Below are positions 1 to 5,362 of a stretch of 5,428 bases of DNA, one piece after another (the stretch's first letter is position 1; every line of letters begins with the position of its first letter). Source of the DNA: Salinisphaera sp. UBA1666 (lineage in GTDB: Bacteria > Pseudomonadota > Gammaproteobacteria > Nevskiales > Salinisphaeraceae); contig DCKU01000001.1 in the NCBI GenBank assembly GCA_002320455.1, positions 1-5,428 of the forward strand, written 5' to 3'. Both the position numbers and the translations under genes were made by a program. Below the pieces are notes generated by a model. It was given only the letters and a program-made list of their open reading frames with translations, ran no database searches and was not told where the DNA came from.

Positions 1-38
1 TAGCACGCTTGCGCAGAATGACTGCGCGACGCGTGCTA
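1..38. repeat. Imperfect 38-base hairpin at left margin
   Basis: The sequence shows two nested complementary arms. TAGCACGC (1-8) pairs with GCGTGCTA (31-38), and GCGCAG (11-16) pairs with CTGCGC (22-27), around a five-base AATGA loop. A 2/3-base internal bulge separates the two stems. It lies 61 bases beyond the stop of the minus-strand deaminase, so it could end that transcript or belong to an extragenic palindromic repeat. No T-tract is visible, because the minus-strand continuation lies outside the window. The pairing is certain; the role is inferred. Confidence 0.6.
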
Positions 39-101
39 CGCCTCGTCTTGCCGCAAAACAGCGCTTGGCGCGGACTCGTATGAAACCTCAACAGGCCCCT
101 A
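24..101 (-). repeat. Left copy of a diverged outward-facing intergenic element
   Basis: Read on the minus strand from the deaminase stop, this stretch begins TAGGGGCCTGT. It later contains CGCGCCAAGCGCTGT (72-58) and then GGCAAG (52-47). The right end of the window, read on the plus strand, has the same blocks in the same order: TAGGGCGTGT, CGCGCCGGGCGTGT, GGCAAG. Spacing and the sequence between blocks differ, so this is an alignment by eye of diverged copies. The TAG opening the element is also the deaminase stop codon. The left boundary is approximate. Confidence 0.35.
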
Positions 102-551
102 GCAAGGCTCGGCGCCGATATCCTCATACCAGAGGGCGGCGTTGTCGCGTATGAAACAGGCCATCAGCGCTTTGCATTCGGGATCGTTTAGCACCTCGAC
201 GGTCACGCCGCGGGATTTCAGATGCGCTTCCTCGCCCATGAACGAGGCGTTTTCGCCGATCACGACGTGGGGGACGCCATAGAGCAGAATCGCGCCCGTG
301 CACATGGCACAGGGAGAGAGCGTGGTATAGAGGATAACGTCCTTGTACCAGGCGCCGGGCCGGCGCCCGGTGGCCTCGAGGGCGTCCATCTCGCCGTGCA
401 GGATCGCGCTGTCGTTCTGCACGCGGCGGTTATGGCCGGCGCCAACCACACGGCCGTTCTTGACCAGCACGCAGCTGATGGGCACGCCGCCCTCGGCGCC
501 GCCTGTGCGGGCCTGGTCGAGGGCAGCTTGCATGAAAGAAGCGTGGTGCAT
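99..551 (-). CDS. Yeast-type cytosine deaminase (CDA-fold zinc nucleobase deaminase)
   Basis: Predicted cytosolic zinc hydrolase converting cytosine to uracil and ammonia in pyrimidine salvage. From ATG 551 it is 150 residues; yeast Fcy1 is 158. The zinc site is the HGE motif (H52, with E54 as proton shuttle) and SPCAMC (C81, C84). Residues that in yeast cytosine deaminase hold the base are also present: N41 in the GHN motif, F104 in ENASF, and W141 and D144 in the C-terminal WYEDIG. These tail residues set it apart from tRNA adenosine deaminase (TadA) and guanine deaminase relatives, and it is unrelated to the amidohydrolase CodA usual in enterobacteria. A GTG at 614 would add 21 residues of low-complexity, unrelated sequence, so ATG 551 is preferred; ATG 533 would cut into the first helix. 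The ribosome site is weak (GAG eight bases before the start). Its upstream neighbour on the other strand is a thioesterase with no obvious link. Substrate is inferred from conserved residues; 5-methylcytosine or another pyrimidine is possible. Confidence 0.88.
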   Translation of the reverse strand: MHHASFMQAALDQARTGGAEGGVPISCVLVKNGRVVGAGHNRRVQNDSAILHGEMDALEATGRRPGAWYKDVILYTTLSPCAMCTGAILLYGVPHVVIGENASFMGEEAHLKSRGVTVEVLNDPECKALMACFIRDNAALWYEDIGAEPC

Positions 552-665
552 GGGCGGGCTCGATGATTGACAGCACGGCGATGGTACCCAAACGCGCGGC
601 CCGGCATCGCCCACGTCGGCCGGTGCAACGTTTAATATCGCGGCTCATTTCGAGCCGGCACGATC
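552..665. promoter_or_regulatory. Divergent spacer between deaminase and thioesterase
   Basis: This 114-base gap must hold the start signals for both flanking genes. On the plus strand TTTAAT (631-636) matches five of six bases of a sigma-70 -10 box and sits 30 bases before the thioesterase ATG, but I find no convincing -35 partner. On the minus strand no clear promoter is visible. The gap ends in the hairpin at 641-657, listed separately. Promoter placement is tentative. Confidence 0.35.
641..657. promoter_or_regulatory. Hairpin or operator-like dyad just upstream of the thioesterase start
   Basis: CGGCTC (641-646) and GAGCCG (652-657) form a perfect 6-bp inverted repeat around a five-base ATTTC loop, ending eight bases before the ATG at 666. 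The only purine run resembling a ribosome binding site (GAG, 652-654) is inside the right arm, so folding in the mRNA would hide it. It may be a translation-control hairpin, a protein-binding dyad, or chance in GC-rich DNA. Confidence 0.4.
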
Positions 666-1136
666 ATGAACACGACAACGGCGCCCGCCGACGGCTGGCA
701 GATTCACGACGAGCAAGGCTTTGCCGGGCTGATCGGGCCCATTTGGGAGCGCTGGGACGATGGCGATACGTTGGTGCTGGCGCTCACACTGGGCCGGCGC
801 CACGTCAACCAGGCCGGCGTTGCCCAGGGCGGCCTGCTTGTCACGCTGGCCGACCGGGTCATGGGGCATGCCCTGCGCCACACGCTAGGCGGCGAACCCG
901 TGGCCACGATTCAGCTGGATACCCAATTCCTCGCCCCGGGGCAGGTGGGGGAGACGGTTGAGGGTCGGGCTTGCATCACGCGTCTGACGCAGCGCCTGGC
1001 CTTCATCGACGGCACGATCACCTGCGGCGAGCGCACACTCGTCCAGGCGCGCGGAATATGGAAGCGCTTGGCGGATCCGCACGGTGCGGCACGTCGCGCA
1101 TTTGTTGCGCGTTTTTACGCCGACGATACGGCCTGA
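666..1136 (+). CDS. PaaI-family hotdog-fold acyl-CoA thioesterase
   Basis: A 156-residue single-domain hotdog protein predicted to hydrolyse an acyl-CoA or aryl-CoA thioester in the cytosol, normally as a dimer or tetramer. The family signature is at residues 46-67: HVN, then GVAQGG, then LADRVMG. D63 aligns with the catalytic acidic residue of PaaI/THEM2-type enzymes, N48 with the conserved asparagine, and G55-G56 with the helix-start glycines. The usual HGG is QGG here (Q54), a change I regard as tolerated in the family. The second half (about 88-134) has the expected strands, ending in VQARGIWKR, and the last 20 residues are a tail outside the fold. ATG 666 is the first good start; the ribosome site is weak and lies in a hairpin. 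It runs convergent with moaA, 20 bases away. A terminator-like hairpin lies within its last codons. The substrate cannot be read from the sequence; phenylacetyl-CoA pathway genes are absent. Confidence 0.85.
   Translation: MNTTTAPADGWQIHDEQGFAGLIGPIWERWDDGDTLVLALTLGRRHVNQAGVAQGGLLVTLADRVMGHALRHTLGGEPVATIQLDTQFLAPGQVGETVEGRACITRLTQRLAFIDGTITCGERTLVQARGIWKRLADPHGAARRAFVARFYADDTA
1095..1116 (+). terminator. Intrinsic terminator embedded in the thioesterase coding end
   Basis: CGCGCA (1095-1100) pairs perfectly with TGCGCG (1106-1111) around a TTTGT loop and is followed at once by five T residues (1112-1116). This is a classic rho-independent layout, for plus-strand transcripts only. It covers codons 144-150 of the thioesterase, and the stop codon (1134-1136) lies 18 bases past the T-tract. 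No better T-rich terminator follows in the 20-base gap before moaA. The six-bp stem is short, so efficiency is uncertain. Confidence 0.55.
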
Positions 1137-1156
1137 CCGGCAGGGCGCAACGCCGT
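1128..1156. other. Convergent junction with a small dyad
   Basis: The 20-base gap between the thioesterase and moaA stops (1137-1156) holds GGCG/CGCC arms around a CAA loop. An outer pair, ACGGC (1128-1132) and GCCGT (1152-1156), flanks it. No T-tract follows on either strand, so at most it is a weak bidirectional structure. Transcripts from the two genes probably overlap here. Confidence 0.25.
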
Positions 1157-2185
1157 CTAACCGCCGATATAAGACATCTCCACCTTGCCGTCCGCGTCGC
1201 CGCGTCGGTTGGCGGTCTCTTCGCCGCGCTGTTCGGAGTAGCGATCGTCGCGAGCGCGCCAGATGCCGGCGAGCATGTCGGATAGTTCGGCGTCGGTGGC
1301 ACCGTCTCGAAGCGGGGTACGCAGATCGCGCCCGTGCACCCCGAACAGACAGGTATAGAGCTCGCCAATGGCCGATAGGCGCGCCCGCGTACAGCCGCCG
1401 CAGAACGGCTGGGACACGCTGGCGATGATGCCGATCTCGCCGGCGCCGTCGTCGTAGTGCCAGCGGTTGGCGGTTTCGCCTGGTGCGGTGGCCGGCTGCC
1501 GAGTGATGGGGTAGTGGCCGCGGATGGTCTCCACGATCTCGCGCGCGGTGACCACCTCGCCCAGGCGCCAGCCGTTGGAGGTGCCGACATCCATGTATTC
1601 GATGAAGCGCAGCACCGTATCGGTATGCCGAAACGTCTCCGCCATGGGCAGGATCTGGTCCTCGTTGACGCCGCGCTGGATCACGCAGTTGACCTTGACC
1701 GGGCCCAAGCCAGCGGCGGTGGCGTTGTCGATGGCCTCGAGCACTTTCGAGGCCGGGAAGCCGACATCGTTGATGGCTTTGAACCGTTCTTCGTCGATCG
1801 CGTCCAGGCTTAGGGTCACGCGGTTAACGCCGGCGGCTTTCAATTCGTCGGCGCGTTTTCTAGACAGCAACGAGCCGTTGGTGGTGAGACAGATATCCTC
1901 GATACCGTCGATGGCGGCCAGGCGGGCGACGAGCACGTCCAGATCGCGCCGCAGAAGGGGCTCGCCGCCGGTCAGGCGCAGTTTGGTTACGCCGAGTCCG
2001 GCAGACAGGCGCGCCAAGCGCTCGATCTCGTCGAAATCCAGCAGTTCGCGCTTGGGTAGAAACAGATGCTCGGCGCCGAACAGATGCCGAGGCATGCAAT
2101 AGGTGCAACGGAAATTACAGCGATCCGTCAACGAGATGCGCAGATCACGAAGCGGGCGCTTGTAGGTGTCACGTACCACGGACAT
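1157..2185 (-). CDS. moaA: GTP 3',8-cyclase MoaA, molybdenum cofactor biosynthesis
   Basis: A complete 342-residue radical SAM enzyme. It converts GTP to 3',8-cyclo-7,8-dihydro-GTP, which MoaC then turns into cyclic pyranopterin monophosphate, the first stage of molybdenum cofactor synthesis in the cytosol. The N-terminal 4Fe-4S site that binds SAM is C23-x3-C27-x2-C30, followed by TGGEP (72-76). The C-terminal substrate cluster is C262-x2-C265-x13-C279. R16, R267 and R269 match arginines that contact GTP in the Staphylococcus enzyme, and the protein ends in the diagnostic double glycine (SYIGG). Length and spacing match the family with no gaps. ATG 2185 is chosen because MSVVRDTYKRPLRDLRIS is a typical MoaA beginning. 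The frame stays open far upstream, but that extension is not protein-like. No good Shine-Dalgarno is seen. No other moa, moe or mog gene is in the window, so moaA stands alone here. It diverges from the DUF2868 gene. Confidence 0.97.
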   Translation of the reverse strand: MSVVRDTYKRPLRDLRISLTDRCNFRCTYCMPRHLFGAEHLFLPKRELLDFDEIERLARLSAGLGVTKLRLTGGEPLLRRDLDVLVARLAAIDGIEDICLTTNGSLLSRKRADELKAAGVNRVTLSLDAIDEERFKAINDVGFPASKVLEAIDNATAAGLGPVKVNCVIQRGVNEDQILPMAETFRHTDTVLRFIEYMDVGTSNGWRLGEVVTAREIVETIRGHYPITRQPATAPGETANRWHYDDGAGEIGIIASVSQPFCGGCTRARLSAIGELYTCLFGVHGRDLRTPLRDGATDAELSDMLAGIWRARDDRYSEQRGEETANRRGDADGKVEMSYIGG

Positions 2186-2393
2186 AGCATCAATCAGTGG
2201 CAAGGAAGAGCTATACGATAACACTGTCGACCGCGTGTGCCGAAGGCCTGCGATAGTCGCAATCTCGACATCGAGCGGGCGTGATAGGCCGGCGCCATGG
2301 CGTGGGCGTCGATATCGGCCAGGCCCGCGTGGCCGATGGCCGAAGGTGTGATTGCGCGTCGCGAAATAGCTGGCACCTTGTGCGCTATTGCTC
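2186..2393. promoter_or_regulatory. Divergent regulatory spacer between moaA and the DUF2868 gene
   Basis: This 208-base gap separates two outward-reading genes. It holds a perfect 10-bp palindrome, CGCCATGGCG (2293-2302), and a perfect 8-bp inverted repeat (2314-2337, listed separately). Short possible reading frames on both strands look like chance. On the minus strand only weak AT-rich boxes near 2206-2224 could serve as a moaA -10; no complete sigma-70 promoter stands out on either strand. I do not recognise a molybdenum cofactor riboswitch. Confidence 0.5.
2314..2337. repeat. Perfect 8-bp inverted repeat, possible operator
   Basis: ATCGGCCA (2314-2321) and TGGCCGAT (2330-2337) are exact reverse complements with an eight-base spacer. 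The dyad centre is about 68 bases upstream of the DUF2868 ATG and 140 bases upstream of the moaA ATG. This is a plausible position for a transcription factor dimer acting on the plus-strand unit. GC-rich DNA yields such repeats by chance, so function is inferred only. Confidence 0.45.
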
Positions 2394-3809
2394 ATGTTGT
2401 TTCCCGCCATGGCCCTGTCTGGTTCGGGCGCGCGCTGGCGCCTGGCTGATCTCATTGATTTTGAAACCCTGTTCGCGCGCGACGCGCATGCCATCGACGC
2501 GCGTGATCGACGGGTGTTCTCGCACGACATCGCCCCGCGTCTCGATGAGGTGGCCGAGTCACGTCGCCGGGCGATGGGGCTTCGTCTCTGGCTCGAGGTC
2601 AAGCGTGATAACACGGATACGCAGTGGCCGAGCCAGGCCTGGGTGTCGATTCTGGCGCTCGCGCGCTGGGGCATCTTTCTGGTGATGGCCATGCTGGGCG
2701 CGGTTCTGGTCTGGGGGCTGTGTCTGGGCAGCGCGCAGCGGGTGCACGTGACGATCTTCATCGGGCTGACGCTGATCGCGCCGTGGCTTGGTTTCCTAAT
2801 ATTCGCGCTGGGCCGTCTGGCGGCCTGGCAACAAGCCCATCCGCCGATGCTGATTCGGCTGGTGTTGACCCCGATGACGCGCCGGCTCCCCGATGTCGCG
2901 GCCTCTTGGCGGGCCGCGCTGGCCGATAGCCGGCCTGCACGTATCGCCGTGACCGCCCGGGCGGCTGCGCTATCGCAGTTCGGTGGTCTGGGTTATGTCT
3001 GCGGCGCACTCGTGGCGTTCGGTGCCGCGCTCTTGCTTTACGACGTGCGCTTTTACTGGGAGGCCACTCTAGACAGCGGCGTGCTCATCCATGCCGCGGT
3101 CGGCGGCCTGTCCTGGCCGTGGGCGGCACTCTGGCCGGCTGCGGTGCCGGATGAGGCGTTGATCGCGGCCAGCCGGGTCACCACCGGCTCGCTGGCCGGG
3201 CCGGTCAGTGGCGGCGCTGCATGGTGGCGTTTCTTACTGGCCTCGCTGGTCGTCTGGGGCGTGGCCCCGCGCCTGGGGCTGATCGCGTTCTATACGTGGC
3301 GCGAGCGGCGAGCACTGGCCGGCCTGGATTTTCAGGCGCCTCGGCATCGCAGCATCTGGCGTGCGCTGGCCGGCGTGAGCCGCGGCGCCGTAGCGCCCGC
3401 GGATACCGATCGGGCGCTGGTGTTGGACGTGGGCGGCCACGGCATCGAGGGCGAGGCCGTGCGCGGCTATATGTTGCGCCGGCTGCGTGTGGCCCCGGGG
3501 ACCACCTATCGCGTGTCCGTGCTCGACGACGCGGCCGAGAACGCAGCCGATGAAGCGCTGGCGGACGGGCCTGCGCACGTGGTGCTGCTGGCCGCGGACT
3601 GGTTGCTCTCGCCCCGGCAGGTCAAGCGGTTGCAGGCGCGTGTGCGAAGCGCGGTGGGCCCGGACGTGCCGGTGATCTGGCTGGTGGTCTCCGAACAGGA
3701 CGGCGCCCCGGGCGCGCCGGGGCCCGACTACATGCAACACTGGGAGACCTTGATCGACGACCTGCGCGATCCGGCCACCGAGATCGCTGCCTATGACCCC
3801 ACGGCCTGA
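2394..3809 (+). CDS. DUF2868 family four-helix inner-membrane protein
   Basis: A 471-residue protein of unknown biochemical function that I assign to the DUF2868 family from its N-terminal LADLIDFETLFARD segment, its helix layout and its GTPase neighbour. Four hydrophobic segments are clear: about 93-112, 119-140, 198-216 and 279-299. The first 90 residues are charged and probably cytoplasmic. Between helices 3 and 4 lies a roughly 60-residue loop starting DVRFYWEATLDSG and rich in tryptophan and glycine. After helix 4 comes a soluble domain of about 170 residues with alternating strands and helices: ALVLDVGGHG at 341-350, VVLLAADW at 396-403, VPVIWLVV at 425-432. This looks Rossmann-like. 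Start is uncertain: ATG 2394 is used, with TTG 2388 and ATG 2409 possible and no good ribosome site before any of them. Its end overlaps the GTPase gene by 17 bases, so the two are probably co-transcribed and translationally coupled. I infer it is the membrane partner of that GTPase. Confidence 0.82.
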   Translation: MLFPAMALSGSGARWRLADLIDFETLFARDAHAIDARDRRVFSHDIAPRLDEVAESRRRAMGLRLWLEVKRDNTDTQWPSQAWVSILALARWGIFLVMAMLGAVLVWGLCLGSAQRVHVTIFIGLTLIAPWLGFLIFALGRLAAWQQAHPPMLIRLVLTPMTRRLPDVAASWRAALADSRPARIAVTARAAALSQFGGLGYVCGALVAFGAALLLYDVRFYWEATLDSGVLIHAAVGGLSWPWAALWPAAVPDEALIAASRVTTGSLAGPVSGGAAWWRFLLASLVVWGVAPRLGLIAFYTWRERRALAGLDFQAPRHRSIWRALAGVSRGAVAPADTDRALVLDVGGHGIEGEAVRGYMLRRLRVAPGTTYRVSVLDDAAENAADEALADGPAHVVLLAADWLLSPRQVKRLQARVRSAVGPDVPVIWLVVSEQDGAPGAPGPDYMQHWETLIDDLRDPATEIAAYDPTA

Positions 3810-5307
3810 GCGCTTTGAACCACCCACCTGGCGAGCGGCCGATGCGCCGACGTTTGCCGTTGTGGGCAAGGTCAACATGGGCAAGTCGGCGGTGCTGGCC
3901 ACGCTTTTAGAAGAAGACGACGATGCCATCATCCGTATTTCGGATGAGCCGGGCGAGACCACGCGCTGCCAGCGCCTGTCGCTGACGCTGGACGGCGTCG
4001 AGCGCCTGCGTTTCATCGACACGCCGGGGTTCCAGCAGCCCATTGAAGCGCTTCGCGCGATCCGCGAGCTGGCCGCGCGCCCGGAGCGCGGGCCGGGCCC
4101 GGGGGATTTGGCGCGTTTCGTCGAGCGCTACGCCGATACCGAGACCTTTGTCGACGAGTGTGCGCTGCTGGCGCCCATTCTGGAGGGCGCCGGCGTGATC
4201 TACGTGGTGGACCCGTGTGTGCGTCTCCACGATGCCTTCATTGCCGAGATCGAGATCCTGCGCCTGTCGGCCGGGCCGCGGCTGGCGGTGCTCAATCCCA
4301 AGGGTGAGACCGCCCCGGCGTACGAATCGGCCTGGCGCGCCGAGCTCGGCAAGGCTTTCAATCTGGTGCGTACCTTCAACGCGTTTGCCGCGCGTTTCGA
4401 TGCCCGGCGAGAGCTGTTGGCCGCGCTCAACCAGATCGACGAGCGCGACCGCGATCACTTAAGCGACACGCTCGAGCGGCTGGATACCGAGTGGGTCCAG
4501 CGACGCGAAGAGGCCGCCGAGTTGATTGCGGATTGTCTGGCCCGAGCGCTCACCCATACCGAGCGCACGAGCTATGTCGACGAGGCCACGCCCGAGACCG
4601 CCCGGCGGGCCGCACTCGCCGAGGCGCATCGTCGCTACTTTGCGGCCATCGCCGACCTGGAGCGCGAGACGACCGATCGCCTGCTCGGCGTCTATCGCCA
4701 TCGCCATACCAAGGCCCACCTCCAGCCGGTACTGGCCGAGGACATCGACCTCACCGAGGCCGATACCTGGCAGCGCTTCGGGCTTGACCGGCGACAGCTC
4801 ACGTTTGCCGGGGCAGCAACCGGTGCCGCCGGTGTGGGCTGGATCGATATCGCGACCGCCGGCCATACCCTGGGCTTGGCCACGTTGTTCGGCGGCGGCG
4901 TCGGCGGCGCGCTGGCCTGGTTCAAGGGCGACGCCCTGCCGAGTCTGAATCTGTCGATCGGCCGGCGCGCAACGCTTGGTGGGCGCGCGCTCACCGTGGG
5001 CCCGCCCAAAAGCCCCAACTTCGCCTGGATTCTGTTCGACCTGATTCTATTGCGCTATCGCGCCATTCTAGGGCTGACACATGCCGAGCGTCGACGCGAC
5101 GGGCTGGTGGCGGCGAGTGGGTCCCGGGGCGCGGCCAAGGAGGGCGTGGTCGCCCAGCTGCCGGCCGAGCGTCAGAAACGACTGGCGCGCTGGTTCAAGG
5201 CGCTGGCCAAGGATGTCGAGACGCATCGCAGCGACGGCGAGGCCCGCGCGGCGATCGAGGCCACGCTGGCCGAGGTAGAGCGCCGGCCAGCCGGACCCAA
5301 CGACTGA
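3793..5307 (+). CDS. Era/EngA-like GTPase with DUF3482-type C-terminal half
   Basis: A 504-residue P-loop GTPase. The N-terminal G domain has the P-loop GKVNMGKS (25-32), a switch I threonine in PGETT (53-57) as in Era/EngA-type proteins, and DTPG (76-79) as G3. The strand GVIYVVDPC (134-142) follows. Where G4 (NKxD) should be, the sequence is LNPKG (N168, K170) with no aspartate at the expected place, so guanine specificity is not assured. About 195-325 is charged and helical, possibly coiled-coil. Residues 337-377 form a glycine-rich hydrophobic stretch (GAATGAAGVG, then FGGGVGG) that may enter the membrane as a hairpin. A second, basic amphipathic segment, WILFDLILLRYRAILGL, lies at 412-428. 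The remainder is hydrophilic. ATG 3793 is the only start that keeps the P-loop; GAG about ten bases upstream is a weak ribosome site. It follows and overlaps the DUF2868 gene. Cellular role is unknown; a membrane-associated switch acting with DUF2868 is my inference. Confidence 0.87.
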   Translation: MTPRPERFEPPTWRAADAPTFAVVGKVNMGKSAVLATLLEEDDDAIIRISDEPGETTRCQRLSLTLDGVERLRFIDTPGFQQPIEALRAIRELAARPERGPGPGDLARFVERYADTETFVDECALLAPILEGAGVIYVVDPCVRLHDAFIAEIEILRLSAGPRLAVLNPKGETAPAYESAWRAELGKAFNLVRTFNAFAARFDARRELLAALNQIDERDRDHLSDTLERLDTEWVQRREEAAELIADCLARALTHTERTSYVDEATPETARRAALAEAHRRYFAAIADLERETTDRLLGVYRHRHTKAHLQPVLAEDIDLTEADTWQRFGLDRRQLTFAGAATGAAGVGWIDIATAGHTLGLATLFGGGVGGALAWFKGDALPSLNLSIGRRATLGGRALTVGPPKSPNFAWILFDLILLRYRAILGLTHAERRRDGLVAASGSRGAAKEGVVAQLPAERQKRLARWFKALAKDVETHRSDGEARAAIEATLAEVERRPAGPND

Positions 5308-5327
5308 CGCAGATAGCACTGTTGTCA

Positions 5328-5362
5328 GGCGCGGCCACGCGAGGCCAGCCGCGCCGGCTTTA
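5328..5362 (+). terminator. Candidate terminator after the GTPase gene
   Basis: GGCGCGGC (5328-5335) pairs perfectly with GCCGCGCC (5348-5355) around a 12-base loop, starting 21 bases after the GTPase stop. The T-tract is poor (CTTTA, 5358-5362), so it may act as a weak intrinsic terminator or as an mRNA 3'-end stabiliser. Its position after the last gene of a two-gene unit supports the call. Confidence 0.5.

Noticed and set aside
567..572. Perfect TTGACA -35 box on the plus strand
   Set aside because: No acceptable -10 box lies 16-18 bases downstream, and it is nearly 100 bases before the gene start.
552..614. GTG start at 614 giving a longer deaminase
   Set aside because: The added residues are proline/serine-rich and unlike the family; the ATG at 551 gives the expected length.
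1457..2102. Plus-strand open frames of 118 and 192 residues opposite moaA
   Set aside because: They are antisense to a complete, well-conserved moaA, with serine/arginine-biased composition typical of shadow frames.
2166..2376. Small genes of about 60 residues in the divergent spacer on either strand
   Set aside because: Neither has a ribosome site, hydrophobic pattern or recognisable motif; open frames of this size are common at this GC content.
2371..2385. Sigma-54-like promoter, TGGCAC with GC twelve bases on
   Set aside because: The -12 element is GCGC instead of TTGC, and the predicted transcript start would fall after the chosen ATG.
2186..2393. Molybdenum cofactor riboswitch ahead of moaA
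   Set aside because: The position would suit one, but I cannot recognise its conserved elements by eye. A covariance search with the Moco RNA model would decide.
2186..2761. Upstream in-frame extension of moaA reaching 534 residues
   Set aside because: The extra sequence is arginine- and serine-rich shadow of the DUF2868 gene and spacer. A typical MoaA N-terminus begins at 2185.
3234..4043. Minus-strand open frame of 269 residues opposite the DUF2868/GTPase junction
   Set aside because: Low-complexity, histidine- and arginine-rich antisense shadow; both plus-strand frames carry clear protein features.
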